Positions 25,497 through 34,414 of a DNA stretch of 64,000 nt are shown here, piece after piece. Every line of letters begins with the position of its first letter. The first letter of the stretch is position 1. Origin of the DNA: Mycolicibacterium alvei (GTDB lineage: Bacteria; Actinomycetota; Actinomycetes; Mycobacteriales; Mycobacteriaceae); the NCBI RefSeq assembly GCF_010727325.1, contig NZ_AP022565.1, forward strand, positions 4,526,001 to 4,590,000. Direction: 5' to 3'. A model generated the notes under the pieces. That model saw nothing but the letters and a program-made list of their open reading frames with translations. It did not search any database and was not told the origin of the DNA. Both the position numbers and the translations under genes were made by a program.

Positions 25497-25599
25497 GGCT
25501 CACCTCCGGCTGGATGGGGTCTCAAGTCTATGTGCCGGCAAACCCCACTCAGGGCGCTAATTTTTCGGCCGCCGAGGCCGGGCCTGCCAGTCCGCGATC

Positions 25600-25605
25600 T
25601 AGAGT
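25600..25605 (+). promoter_or_regulatory. -10 box of a predicted leaderless mRNA (M15 lipoprotein)
   Basis: TAGAGT is followed by CGCGGGG and the GTG at 25613. It supports that start, which begins directly with the signal peptide. Confidence 0.5.
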
Positions 25606-25612
25606 CGCGGGG

Positions 25613-26311
25613 GTGGGCATCGCAACGGTCCGCGTATGTGCCCTGGTGGTGAGCCTTATCGCCGGGTGCACGGTGGCGTGTGCCGGTGGTGCGCCCGATT
25701 CGGTGACGGCGCCGAGGACTCCCAGCACCTTGCCGCAGCCCGGTTCGGTGGCGCAGCAACCGGCGCTTGTGGAGCCGGTCGACGAGGCCGCGCTGGGCGC
25801 CAGCTGGCGGCCGGGATGCCCGGCACCGCCCGCCGACCTTCGCCGAATCACATTGTCGTATATCGGTTTTGATGGCCACTCACACCGCGGCGAGTTGGTG
25901 GTGCACCGTGATCTGGTCGGCGACGTGATCGCGATCTTCGGGGAACTGCATGCGGCGCGATTCCCGATCGAGAAGATGCACACGGTGGACCACTATCCGC
26001 GCGCCGACGACGAGCTGTCGATGCAGGACGACAACACCTCGGCGTTCAATTGCCGGGGCCTGCCGAGCGGATCGTGGTCATTGCACGCCTACGGCCGTGC
26101 GGTCGACATCAACCCGCTGGTCAACCCGTACCTCTCGGTCTCCGGTGACCTGCAGCCGAACGCCGCACGCGTATATCTGGACCGCACCCGCACCGATCCG
26201 GGGATGATCCGCGACGGTGACGCCGTGGTGCGGATCTTCGCCGAGCACGGGTGGCGCTGGGGTGGGCATTGGCATGACCCGATCGACTACCAGCATTTCG
26301 AACGACGTTGA
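25613..26311 (+). CDS. lipoprotein of the M15 D-alanyl-D-alanine carboxypeptidase family
   Basis: 232 residues. A signal peptide with lipobox IAGC (near residue 18) predicts an outer-face lipoprotein. The zinc peptidase site is complete: SWSLHAYGRAVDINP (His-x6-Asp) and the second His in GHWHDPIDYQHF. Such enzymes trim D-amino-acid ends of peptidoglycan stem peptides. It is divergent from the effector/lipoprotein pair and convergent with the TetR gene. An upstream in-frame extension exists but lacks a start signal. Confidence 0.82.
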   Translation: MGIATVRVCALVVSLIAGCTVACAGGAPDSVTAPRTPSTLPQPGSVAQQPALVEPVDEAALGASWRPGCPAPPADLRRITLSYIGFDGHSHRGELVVHRDLVGDVIAIFGELHAARFPIEKMHTVDHYPRADDELSMQDDNTSAFNCRGLPSGSWSLHAYGRAVDINPLVNPYLSVSGDLQPNAARVYLDRTRTDPGMIRDGDAVVRIFAEHGWRWGGHWHDPIDYQHFERR

Positions 26312-26325
26312 TGTGCCGAACCCGT

Positions 26326-26955
26326 CTAAAGCCCGGCGGACGGCCTCTCGGACACCAATTGGCCGGCCACCACGGCCGAGCCGACCCACCGGCGCAGGTA
26401 GCTGCGCAGCGCTTCGCCGGTGCGCGGCGGGCGCCCCGGGTCGATGACGAAGGACTGGATGATTCGCAGAACGTACTCGGCGAGTTCGTCGAGTTCGGTG
26501 TCGGTGTAACCGACCTGAGCCCAGTCGACATCCATCTTGTGCAACATGGCTCGGGCAAAGTCGACCGCCACGTCCGAGGTGACCGACTCGGTGTGGGCGT
26601 TCGGGCGCCCAGGAGCCACGAGCAAACCGATGTGCTTGTCCTCGGGCAGCCATGCCAACGAGGTGGCAATCGACTCGGTGACCGCCTCCAACGGATCGGT
26701 CATGCCCTTGATGTGAGCGGCCAACCGGTCGAGGAAGTCGCTGGCCGCGTGTACCGCGGCCGCCACCAGCAGGGCGTCGGTGCTCGGGAAATAGCGGTAC
26801 ACGGTCTGTCGGGTGACGCCGAGGGTGCGGGCCACGTCGGCGATCGAGAAGTCGGCGCCCCGTTCATCGATGGCGTTGCCGGCAGCGACGAGGATGCGGG
26901 CAATCGCCTCCTCGTCGCTGGCCGGCGCGGAGCCGGACCACCCGTGCGTTCGCAT
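26326..26955 (-). CDS. TetR-family regulator downstream of the CYP125-like gene
   Basis: 209 residues. The helix-turn-helix is at about 38-60 (FSIADVARTLGVTRQTVYRYFPS). The effector domain ends in a conserved block RRWVGSAVVAGQLV. It follows the CYP125-like gene by 26 bases in the same direction, so it is probably cotranscribed and would act on the promoter of that operon, where a perfect palindrome (28264-28288) is found. Ligand unknown; a sterol or fatty-acyl compound would fit. Confidence 0.88.
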   Translation of the reverse strand: MRTHGWSGSAPASDEEAIARILVAAGNAIDERGADFSIADVARTLGVTRQTVYRYFPSTDALLVAAAVHAASDFLDRLAAHIKGMTDPLEAVTESIATSLAWLPEDKHIGLLVAPGRPNAHTESVTSDVAVDFARAMLHKMDVDWAQVGYTDTELDELAEYVLRIIQSFVIDPGRPPRTGEALRSYLRRWVGSAVVAGQLVSERPSAGL

Positions 26956-26981
26956 GGGCGAATCCTAGAACAACGGCTGGA

Positions 26982-28217
26982 TCACCCGCGGTAGGAGACC
27001 GGCAGGTCCTTGATGCCGTTGATCCACCCGGACCGGAGTCGTTGTGGCTCGGCCAGTTTGGTGATGTCGGGGATTTGGTCGGCGATCTCGTTGAACATCA
27101 GCTTGATCTCCATCCGGGCCAGGTTGGCGCCGATGCAGTAGTGCGCGCCGTTGCCGCCGAAGGCCAGGTGCGGGTTGGGATTGCGCAGGATGTCGAATGT
27201 GAACGGGGATTCGAAGACTTCTTCGTCGTAATTGGCCGAGCTGTAGAACAGGCCGACGCGCTGCCCGGCTTTCACGGTGATATCGCCGATCTGGGTGTCG
27301 ACCAGGGCGGTGCGCTGGAAACAGTGCACCGGGGTGGCCCAGCGGATGATCTCGTCGACGGCGGTCTCCGGGCGTTGGCGCTTGAAAAGCTCCCACTGGT
27401 CGGGGTTTTCGAGGAATGCGTTCATGCCGTGGGTCATGGCGTTGCGGGTGGTCTCGTTGCCGGCCACGGCCAGCAGGATCACGAAGAACGCGAATTCCAC
27501 CTCGCCGAGCGAGTCTCCATCGACATCGGCCTGCACGAGGCGCGTGACGATGTCGTCGGCCGGACACTGCCGCCGCTGCTCGGCCATGGTGTAGGCGTAG
27601 CCCATCAGCTCGGCGTTCGCCATCGTCGGATCGGCGTCGAAGTCCGGATCGTCGGTGTTCATGATGGCGTTGGTCCAGTGGAAGAGCTTCTCGCGGTCTT
27701 CCTCGGGTACGCCGATCAGGTCCGCGATGGCCTGCAGCGGCAGGCTCATCGCGATGTCGTCGACGAAATTGCCACGGTCCTTGTTGGCTGCCGCGGCCAC
27801 GATGTCACGGGCTGCGACGGCCAGCTTCTCCTCCAGCGCTGCCACCGAACGCGGTGTGAACAGTCGCGATACCAGCTTGCGTAGGCGGGTGTGTTCCGGG
27901 GCGTCGTGGTTGATCAGCAGCGCCTTGGTGAGGTCGAGTTGTTCTGCGGTCACCCCCTCGGGGAGTCGCATGACCGCGCCCTTGGCATTGGTCGACCACA
28001 CAGCGCCGCCGTCGCGGGAGATGGTCTTGATGTCCTCGTGACGGGTGATCACCCAGTAACCGCCGTCGTTGAAGATCGAATCGGCCTGCTCGTTCCACCA
28101 CACCGGTGCGGTCTTACGCAGTTGGGCGAATTCGTCGACGGGGATTCCGCGGAGCAGGACGTCGGGATCGGTGAAGTCGTAGCCGGCGCCGAACGGGCAG
28201 GCACTCATGGTGGTCAA
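26982..28217 (-). CDS. cytochrome P450, CYP125-like steroid side-chain oxidase
   Basis: 411 residues. The sequence follows M. tuberculosis CYP125 along its whole length: YDFTDPDVLLRGIPVDEFAQLRKTAPVWWN, the LPLQAIADLIGVPEEDREKLFHW block, I-helix LAVAGNETTRNA, ExxR region VDEIIRWATPVHCFQRTAL, and haem loop FGGNGAHYCIGANLAR with Cys near residue 360. CYP125 oxidises C26 of cholesterol. This copy is away from the cholesterol (kstR/mce4) cluster, so it is a paralogue and may take another sterol or branched chain. The TTG at 28217 is ten bases after GAGGAG; ATG at 28208 is the alternative. Confidence 0.85.
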   Translation of the reverse strand: MTTMSACPFGAGYDFTDPDVLLRGIPVDEFAQLRKTAPVWWNEQADSIFNDGGYWVITRHEDIKTISRDGGAVWSTNAKGAVMRLPEGVTAEQLDLTKALLINHDAPEHTRLRKLVSRLFTPRSVAALEEKLAVAARDIVAAAANKDRGNFVDDIAMSLPLQAIADLIGVPEEDREKLFHWTNAIMNTDDPDFDADPTMANAELMGYAYTMAEQRRQCPADDIVTRLVQADVDGDSLGEVEFAFFVILLAVAGNETTRNAMTHGMNAFLENPDQWELFKRQRPETAVDEIIRWATPVHCFQRTALVDTQIGDITVKAGQRVGLFYSSANYDEEVFESPFTFDILRNPNPHLAFGGNGAHYCIGANLARMEIKLMFNEIADQIPDITKLAEPQRLRSGWINGIKDLPVSYRG

Positions 28218-28263
28218 GCCGGGTCATCTCCTCGTGTGACGGCGAGCACATTCCTGCCTTGAC

Positions 28264-28288
28264 CATACACTGTGGCGTCAAGTGTATG
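28264..28288. promoter_or_regulatory. palindromic operator candidate CATACACT-N9-AGTGTATG
   Basis: Perfect 8-base arms (28264-28271, 28281-28288) lie in the divergent region between the CYP125-like/TetR operon and purD. The right arm coincides with the place of a -35 element for the purD -10 box at 28305, so binding could affect both directions. The TetR encoded at 26326-26955 is the natural candidate binder. Confidence 0.6.
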
Positions 28289-28304
28289 CCCGGATGTTTC
28301 CCGC

Positions 28305-28310
28305 TACGCT
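28305..28310 (+). promoter_or_regulatory. -10 box of a predicted leaderless purD mRNA
   Basis: TACGCT is followed by ACGACC and the GTG of purD at 28317; there is no ribosome site. Confidence 0.55.
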
Positions 28311-28316
28311 ACGACC

Positions 28317-29585
28317 GTGCGCGTCCTCGTTATCGGATCCGGTGCCCGTGAACACGCCCTGCTGCTGGCCCTGCGCCGCGACCCGCAGGTCGACGAGTTG
28401 GCGGTGGCCCCAGGCAACGCCGGGACCCGGTCCATTGCCGATCAGTACGACGTCGACATCACCTCCGGAGAGGCCGTGGTCAAGCTGGCCCAGCGCCTCC
28501 AAAGCGACCTGGTGGTGATCGGCCCCGAGGTTCCGTTGGTGCTCGGCGTGGCCGACGCGGTGCGGGCCGCCGGGATCGCCTGCTTCGGTGCGAGCAAGGA
28601 CGCCTCCCGTATCGAGGGCTCCAAGGCCTTCGCCAAGGACGTGATGGCCGCGGCCGGCGTGCGTACTGCGAGCAGCGAGATCATCGACAACCCGGCCCGC
28701 CTCGACGCGGCGCTGGACCGGTTCGGTCCGCCCGCCGGCCAGGCCGCCTGGGTGGTCAAGGACGACGGCCTGGCCGCAGGCAAGGGCGTGGTGGTCACCG
28801 CCGATCGCGACGCCGCCCGGGCGCATGCCGCCAGCCTGCTCGACTCGGGACATCCGGTGCTGCTGGAGTCGTTCCTGGACGGCCCGGAGGTATCGCTGTT
28901 CTGTGTCGTCGACGGCGCCACCGTGGTTCCGCTGCTGCCCGCCCAGGACTTCAAGCGGGTCGGCGACGGAGACACCGGACCGAACACCGGTGGTATGGGT
29001 GCCTACGCCCCACTGCCCTGGCTGCCGGACTCGGTGAAAACCCAGATTGTCGACGAGGTGGTGAAACCCGTTGCGGCAGAACTGGTAGCCCGCGGCAGCT
29101 CGTTCTCGGGTCTGCTCTACGCCGGCCTGGCGATCACCTCGAACGGTCCGGCCGTGGTGGAGTTCAACTGTCGCTTCGGTGATCCGGAGACGCAAGCGGT
29201 TCTGGCTCTGCTGGATTCGCCGCTGGGGAAGCTGCTGAACGCCGCGGCCACCGGCGAGCTCGCCTCTTTCGGCGACCTGCAGTGGCGCGACGGCTACGCC
29301 GTCACCGTGGTGGTAGCCGCGGAGAACTATCCGGGCCGTCCGCGCGTCGGTGACGTCATCCACGGATCGGAAGCCGACGGTGTACTGCATGCCGGCACCG
29401 CCCGCCGCGAGGACGGCGCGGTGGTGTCCTCGGGTGGCCGGGTGCTGTCGGTGGTCGGCACCGGAGCGGACCTGCCCGGCGCACGCGATGCGGCATACGC
29501 GCTGGCCAAGTCGATCCGCTTGCCGGGCAGCCACTTCCGTGGCGACATCGGCCTCGCCGCCGCCCAGGGACACATCAGCATCTAG
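28317..29585 (+). CDS. purD: phosphoribosylamine-glycine ligase PurD
   Basis: 422 residues. The protein begins [19 protein letters not shown], diagnostic for GARS, and shows the ATP-grasp features [21 protein letters not shown] and [12 protein letters not shown]. It joins glycine to phosphoribosylamine, the second step of de novo purine synthesis, in the cytoplasm. The GTG start with the -10 box six bases away indicates a leaderless message. It stands alone, flanked by the CYP125-like operon and a convergent esterase. Confidence 0.97.
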   Translation: MRVLVIGSGAREHALLLALRRDPQVDELAVAPGNAGTRSIADQYDVDITSGEAVVKLAQRLQSDLVVIGPEVPLVLGVADAVRAAGIACFGASKDASRIEGSKAFAKDVMAAAGVRTASSEIIDNPARLDAALDRFGPPAGQAAWVVKDDGLAAGKGVVVTADRDAARAHAASLLDSGHPVLLESFLDGPEVSLFCVVDGATVVPLLPAQDFKRVGDGDTGPNTGGMGAYAPLPWLPDSVKTQIVDEVVKPVAAELVARGSSFSGLLYAGLAITSNGPAVVEFNCRFGDPETQAVLALLDSPLGKLLNAAATGELASFGDLQWRDGYAVTVVVAAENYPGRPRVGDVIHGSEADGVLHAGTARREDGAVVSSGGRVLSVVGTGADLPGARDAAYALAKSIRLPGSHFRGDIGLAAAQGHISI

Positions 29586-29593
29586 CCCCAGGG

Positions 29594-30427
29594 TCAGGCG
29601 ACCAGCAGCGGCGCCATCCAGGCGATCTCGGCGGGTAACTGCGAACTCCAGAAGCTTCCGTCGTGCCCACCGGGGGAGAAGCCGCCGGCCGGGGGAGTGG
29701 GCAGTTCGGCGATGAACTGTTTGGTGGCCGAATAGAACGGATCACTGTTGCCGCAATCGATCCGGATCGGAATCGATCCCAGCGCGGGTTGCCCCCAGAC
29801 GCTGTTGGCGGCGTAATCCGAGGCGCTGTCGAAGGCTCCGGGCGCTGCGGCACCCGGGGACGTCCACAGCGCGGGGCTGACCGCACAGATCGCGGCGGTG
29901 CGTGCCGGCCCGAGACGTGCACCCAGCAGCAGTGCGCCATAACCGCCCATCGACCAACCCAGGAAGCCCACGCGCGAGGTGTCCAGGCCCTGATCGCCGA
30001 GCATCGGGATCAGCTCGTCGAGCACCATCGCGCCCGAGTCCTCACCGGACGCGCGCTGGTGCCAGTAACTTCCACCACCGTCGACGGCGACCACAGCGAA
30101 CGCCGGCAGCCCGGCAGCCACGGCCTCGGCCAGTCCCTGCTCGACTCCGCCGGCCATCACGCCTGCGGCGTCCTGTCCTTTGCCGTGCAAGGCGATGACC
30201 GGACGGAGTTTGCCGGTTTGGCCGGGCGGGCGCGCGATGGCCCAGTTGGTGTTCATCCCGCCGCGTGCGGCCGAGGCGAACGAGCCGCGAGACATCGTGG
30301 GCGCTGCGACGGGGCTGGCCACCGAACCCGGGGCGGAGGCGAGGGCAACGGCGCCGGCGGCACCGGCAGCCGCGCCGACGCCGAGGCGCAAGACTGCGCG
30401 ACGGCTCAAGTTGGGCATGCGGGCCAT
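29594..30427 (-). CDS. Tat-exported alpha/beta-hydrolase esterase (Rv0774c-like)
   Basis: 277 residues. The N-terminus MARMPNLSRRAVLRLGVGAAAGAAG is a twin-arginine signal. The hydrolase core has GWSMGGYGAL (nucleophile Ser), an Asp in RIDCGNSDPF and a late catalytic His in SPGGHDGSFW, typical of the esterase D/antigen-85-like lineage. Rv0774c is described as an exported esterase induced by iron stress; here the sequence supports an exported lipid esterase. ATG at 30418 is an alternative start. It is convergent with purD and divergent from a TetR gene. Confidence 0.85.
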   Translation of the reverse strand: MARMPNLSRRAVLRLGVGAAAGAAGAVALASAPGSVASPVAAPTMSRGSFASAARGGMNTNWAIARPPGQTGKLRPVIALHGKGQDAAGVMAGGVEQGLAEAVAAGLPAFAVVAVDGGGSYWHQRASGEDSGAMVLDELIPMLGDQGLDTSRVGFLGWSMGGYGALLLGARLGPARTAAICAVSPALWTSPGAAAPGAFDSASDYAANSVWGQPALGSIPIRIDCGNSDPFYSATKQFIAELPTPPAGGFSPGGHDGSFWSSQLPAEIAWMAPLLVA

Positions 30428-30553
30428 CTTGCCACCGCCCGACAAAGGCGGCGGTCAGTGGCATTCTCGCAGCGTTGCCGACCCGCCAGCAAAACCTGAG
30501 TAAAGCCTGATTATTGACCGAAAGCCGTATGTGGAGGGGGGTCGACTGGCACC

Positions 30554-31183
30554 ATGCTAAAGGTGACGGCAGCGGTCACCCCTAAAGGGGAACGTCGGCG
30601 GTACGCCCTCGTCAGGGCGGCCGCTGAACTGTTATGTGAGGGCGGTTTCGACGCCGTCCGGCACCGTGCCGTGGCGCGTCGGGCGGGGCTCCCGCTGGCC
30701 TCGACGACGTATTACTTCTCTTCGCTGGACGACCTCATCGCGAAGGCCGTCGAATACATCGGGACCCAGGAAGCCGAACAACTCACCGCCGGCGTGGCCG
30801 CGCTCTCGCGACGCCGCCGCGGTGCCGAATCGACCGCGGATGTCCTTGTCGATCTGTTGCTCGGGGAATCTCGGGAACGGCGCGGCACCGAGGAGTTGAT
30901 CTCGCGCTACGAGCGCTACATCGCCTGCGCCCGGCAACCCGGCCTGCGCGATATCCAGCGCCGGATCCGGCAACAGCGCACCGATGCTGTCGTCGAGGTG
31001 GTGGAACGCTCAGGCCGCTCGGTGCGGGCCGAACTGCTCACCGCCCTGGTGTGTGCCGTTGACGGAGCTGTTGTGGCATCGTTGGGCGACGAAGGGGAGG
31101 GGCCCAGGGCCAACGCCAGGGCCACACTGATCGACGTCATCGACGTATTGGCGCCCGTCGACGAACGGGTGGTACGCGTCTGA
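30554..31183 (+). CDS. TetR-family regulator (Rv0775-like)
   Basis: 209 residues. Residues 14-60 form the DNA-binding domain (RRYALVRAAAELL, VARRAGLPLASTTYYFSSLDDL), of the type with an unusual TTYYFSS recognition helix. The C-terminal part is basic and helical. It is followed after 17 bases by an amino-acid permease gene, with which it may form an operon, and is divergent from the esterase gene. Target and ligand are unknown. Confidence 0.87.
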   Translation: MLKVTAAVTPKGERRRYALVRAAAELLCEGGFDAVRHRAVARRAGLPLASTTYYFSSLDDLIAKAVEYIGTQEAEQLTAGVAALSRRRRGAESTADVLVDLLLGESRERRGTEELISRYERYIACARQPGLRDIQRRIRQQRTDAVVEVVERSGRSVRAELLTALVCAVDGAVVASLGDEGEGPRANARATLIDVIDVLAPVDERVVRV

Positions 31184-31200
31184 CCGGTGAAGGAGGGGGA

Positions 31201-32640
31201 ATGTCGCAACCCGCAACCGCGGCGCAGCCACAGCTCAAGCGGGTGATGGGGCCCGGACTGTTACTGCTGTTCGTCGTCGGCGACATTCTCGGCACCGGGG
31301 TATACGCATTGACGGGGCAGGTTGCCAAGGAAGTCGGCGGCGCCGCCTGGCTTCCCTTCCTCGTGGCGTTCGTGATCGCCACCATCACCGCATTCAGCTA
31401 TCTGGAGCTGGTCACCAAGTATCCACAGGCGGCCGGCGCAGCGCTTTACGCGCACAAGGCCTTTGGTGTCCAGTTCATCACGTTCCTGGTGGCCTTCATT
31501 GTGATGTGCTCCGGAATCACCTCGGCCTCAACGGCTTCGAGGTTCTTCGCGATCAGCTTCTTCGATGCGATCGAGATCAACCTCGACCATATTTTCAGCT
31601 GGCAGCGGCTGGGAACTGTCGCGCTGGCTCTGCTGTTCATGGCACTGATCGCCGCGGTGAATCTGCGAGGGGTCAGCGAAAGTGTCAAGCTGAACGTGGT
31701 TCTGACGTTCATCGAGATCACCGGCCTGGTGATCGTGATCGTGGTGGGACTGTGGGCCATCGTCAGCGGGGTCGACGTCGACTTCTCCCGCGTCGTAGCC
31801 TTCGACACCTCAGGCGAGAAGAACGCCTTCATCGCCGTCACCGCAGCGACGTCGCTGGCGTTCTTCGCGATGGTCGGATTCGAGGACTCGGTCAACATGG
31901 CCGAGGAGACCAAGGACCCGGTGCGGATCTTCCCCAAGGTGTTGTTGACCGGCCTGGGTATCGCCGGCGTCGTCTATGTCGTCGTGGCTGTCATCGCGGT
32001 CGCACTGGTGCCGGTCGGAATACTTGCCGAGTCCGACTCGTCCCCTCTGGTGAAGGTGATGGAAACCGCCGCGCCGGGGCTCCCGTTCTCGAATATCCTG
32101 CCGATCATCTCGATGTTCGCGGTGTCCAACACCGCATTGATCAACATGCTGATGGCCAGTCGGTTGATCTACGGCATGGCCCGCCAACATGTGTTACCGC
32201 CGATGTTCGGTGTGGTGCATCCGAAGCGCCATACGCCTTGGGTGGCAATCATCTTCACCACGCTCATCGCGTTCGGACTCATCTTCTACGTGTCGGCGTT
32301 CGCGAGCGGGGACACCGTCGCGATCCTCGGCGGCACCACGTCGCTGCTGCTGCTCGCGGTCTTCTCGGTGGTCAACGTGGCAGTACTGGTGCTGCGGCGC
32401 GATGTCCAGAAAGCGGGCGGCCACTTCAAGACCCCGACCGCGCTGCCCGTCATCGGCTTCATCGCGTCTCTGTACCTGGTGCTGCCCACCTCGGGACGGC
32501 CGTCGGAGCAGTACATTCTGGCCCTGGCACTCGTCGCCACCGGCGTCGTACTGTTCGGCATCACCATGATGATCAACCGGCAGCTCGGCATCCGCGGGAC
32601 CGGCATCACCGACCCCACCCACCTCGGCGACGCACCTTAG
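31201..32640 (+). CDS. APC-superfamily amino-acid permease
   Basis: 479 residues, 12 predicted membrane helices. The first helix carries GDILGTGVYALTG, the APC substrate-binding G-x-G signature, and the sixth region FFAMVGFEDSVNMAEETKDP is the conserved consensus of cationic amino-acid and related transporters. It would import amino acids or polyamines with protons. GGAGGGGG precedes the ATG. The stop overlaps that of the convergent relZ gene by four bases. Confidence 0.88.
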   Translation: MSQPATAAQPQLKRVMGPGLLLLFVVGDILGTGVYALTGQVAKEVGGAAWLPFLVAFVIATITAFSYLELVTKYPQAAGAALYAHKAFGVQFITFLVAFIVMCSGITSASTASRFFAISFFDAIEINLDHIFSWQRLGTVALALLFMALIAAVNLRGVSESVKLNVVLTFIEITGLVIVIVVGLWAIVSGVDVDFSRVVAFDTSGEKNAFIAVTAATSLAFFAMVGFEDSVNMAEETKDPVRIFPKVLLTGLGIAGVVYVVVAVIAVALVPVGILAESDSSPLVKVMETAAPGLPFSNILPIISMFAVSNTALINMLMASRLIYGMARQHVLPPMFGVVHPKRHTPWVAIIFTTLIAFGLIFYVSAFASGDTVAILGGTTSLLLLAVFSVVNVAVLVLRRDVQKAGGHFKTPTALPVIGFIASLYLVLPTSGRPSEQYILALALVATGVVLFGITMMINRQLGIRGTGITDPTHLGDAP

Positions 32641-34364
32641 GATTCGGTGCGCAGCTTCGCAATCCGGTTCTGCAGCAACGCGACCCGGTGTGCATTGCCG
32701 TCGAGACCGAGGTAGCGGTCATCGAACACGGCCAACAACGCGTCATCGAGGCGGCGCACCGCGCCCGGCGGGTATCGGTAGCCCATCAGCCGGTTGATCT
32801 CGTCGGTGTCCACCGAATCCAGCAAGCCCGTCAGCGCTTCCAGCGAGGTGATGCCGAGTTCGAGCAGCAGCCCCGAGATCCAGCCGTAGTGGTCGGTCCG
32901 CGACCAGCCGGCGTCGGCGAAACGGTTGCCCAGATAGGTGGCCAGCACCGGGGTGGCGATGCGGGAGTCCGAAGAGGGCGCGGCGAACTTGGGGTCCTCT
33001 TCCCCTTCGGTCATGGTCAGCCGCAGCCGTTCCCGGATCTCGGTGAACTCGCGGTCGGCCAATTCCAGAAGCCCCGCCGCCAAAGTGAACCGGCGGTCCA
33101 GCTCGCTGACATGCTCGGCCGGTACCGAGCCCTTGTACCGCACGTCATGTTCGAACTCCGCCCACGCGTGCTGCAGCACGGTACGGACCTGGATGGACGC
33201 CGGATACTGTTCGCCCCCGACCCCGAACAGCAGATGCCGGCTCGCATACCCCCACCGGCCCTGACGGGCGGTGTGCAGACCCATGTCCTGGTCATCGAGC
33301 AGCCGCATCTCCTCGGCCAGCAGGTTGGCCACCGCGTCGACATCCGCACGCAGGTAGGTGATGACGCGCAGGCCCACCTGATCGGTGATCTCCACCAACG
33401 GATCGCTGTACAGCGGGGTGCCGTCGGCGGCGCGCCGGTGGGCCTTCGCGGCGAACGAATCGATGCTCTTGGTACGGGCGGTGATGCTCAGGTAGTTGAT
33501 CCCCGCGTCGTCGAGCAGTCCGGTGACCAGCTTGAGGTACTGCTCGGTGACGGCCACCAGGTCCGGGCGCCGGGAAGCGTACTCGGCCACCGCGGTCGAG
33601 GGCGCCGCCTGTCGCACCGGTGCCGGCCGTGACCGGGGGAGCCGGTCGGGGGGCAGGGACGGGGTGAGGATGTAGCCCGAGGCGAAGTCGCCGTAGATCG
33701 TCACGTCCTCGGGCCGGTGGTACCAGTACAGGGCGATATAGGCGCAGAGCAGGGCGTCGACGGGATCCTCGTCGCGGTCGAGTTGGCCCGGCCGGGTGGC
33801 GGCCTCGATCCGCTTGCGCAGTTCCACCCAGCTGACACTGCGGTTCGCCCGCAGGCGCGGCGTCGCTGTGTCGAGTTCCTCGATGAACGTCATCAACCTG
33901 AGCAGTTCGCGTTGCCGGTCGTCGAACGCGCCGCGCTTGTACTTCAGGGTCTTGTCGAGCCCGAACAGCACGACGCTCGCCGGGTGTGGGTAGACCTCGA
34001 TGGCCCGCCGGTTCGACGACGACGACGGATCCATGTCGAGGCCAAGCGCCGACGCGATACGCGCACCACGCGGATGCTTGAACTCGGGCCGCTCGGTGAA
34101 GGCCGGGCGCGCCCCGGCGTCGAACCGCTGGAAGTCCCGGTTGAGATCCCGCTCGCACGGCCGGTGGCCGGTCGGGTTCTTCACGATGAGGGGCGCATCG
34201 ATGGCAACCAGGCAGTCGCCGCCGATGTAGGGCTCGATCGCAGCCCCGATATCGTCGTCGTCCTGCGCCACACCGACGTGAAGAACGCGGCCACTGGAGT
34301 CGACGACAGCGACACCCGTCTGATTCTTCTCGCCCCACGCGAGGTCGAGTCCGACGAAGTACAT
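32637..34364 (-). CDS. relZ: RelZ: RNase HII-type (DUF429) domain fused to (p)ppGpp synthetase
   Basis: 575 residues. The N-terminal half (1-250) starts MYFVGLDLAWGEKNQTGVAV, a DUF429 RNase H-like fold, with IDAPL and ALLCAYIALYW later. After a Pro-rich linker (about 245-262) comes a RelA/SpoT synthetase domain: TARTKSIDSFAAKAHRRA, EITDQVGLRVITYL (acidic Glu/Asp), YASRHLLF, and SIQVRTVLQHAWAEFEHDVRYK. A C-terminal helical extension of about 100 residues completes it. M. smegmatis MSMEG_5849 has this architecture and both hydrolyses RNA-DNA hybrids and makes alarmones. Absent from M. tuberculosis at this place as far as I recall. It is divergent from purB. Confidence 0.9.
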   Translation of the reverse strand: MYFVGLDLAWGEKNQTGVAVVDSSGRVLHVGVAQDDDDIGAAIEPYIGGDCLVAIDAPLIVKNPTGHRPCERDLNRDFQRFDAGARPAFTERPEFKHPRGARIASALGLDMDPSSSSNRRAIEVYPHPASVVLFGLDKTLKYKRGAFDDRQRELLRLMTFIEELDTATPRLRANRSVSWVELRKRIEAATRPGQLDRDEDPVDALLCAYIALYWYHRPEDVTIYGDFASGYILTPSLPPDRLPRSRPAPVRQAAPSTAVAEYASRRPDLVAVTEQYLKLVTGLLDDAGINYLSITARTKSIDSFAAKAHRRAADGTPLYSDPLVEITDQVGLRVITYLRADVDAVANLLAEEMRLLDDQDMGLHTARQGRWGYASRHLLFGVGGEQYPASIQVRTVLQHAWAEFEHDVRYKGSVPAEHVSELDRRFTLAAGLLELADREFTEIRERLRLTMTEGEEDPKFAAPSSDSRIATPVLATYLGNRFADAGWSRTDHYGWISGLLLELGITSLEALTGLLDSVDTDEINRLMGYRYPPGAVRRLDDALLAVFDDRYLGLDGNAHRVALLQNRIAKLRTES

Positions 34365-34400
34365 CCGTCCACTGTCTCATTGGTACCCCGGCCCGGGCCG

Positions 34401-34406
34401 TAAGCT
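34401..34406 (+). promoter_or_regulatory. -10 box of a predicted leaderless purB mRNA
   Basis: TAAGCT is followed by eight bases and the GTG at 34415. The same hexamer stands before purL. Confidence 0.5.
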
Positions 34407-34414
34407 GTGTGTTC

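Noticed and set aside
30562-30580. GGTGAC-N7-GTCACC as operator of the TetR gene at 30554
   Set aside because: It lies wholly inside the first codons of the gene and could be coincidental; not strong enough to list as a site.
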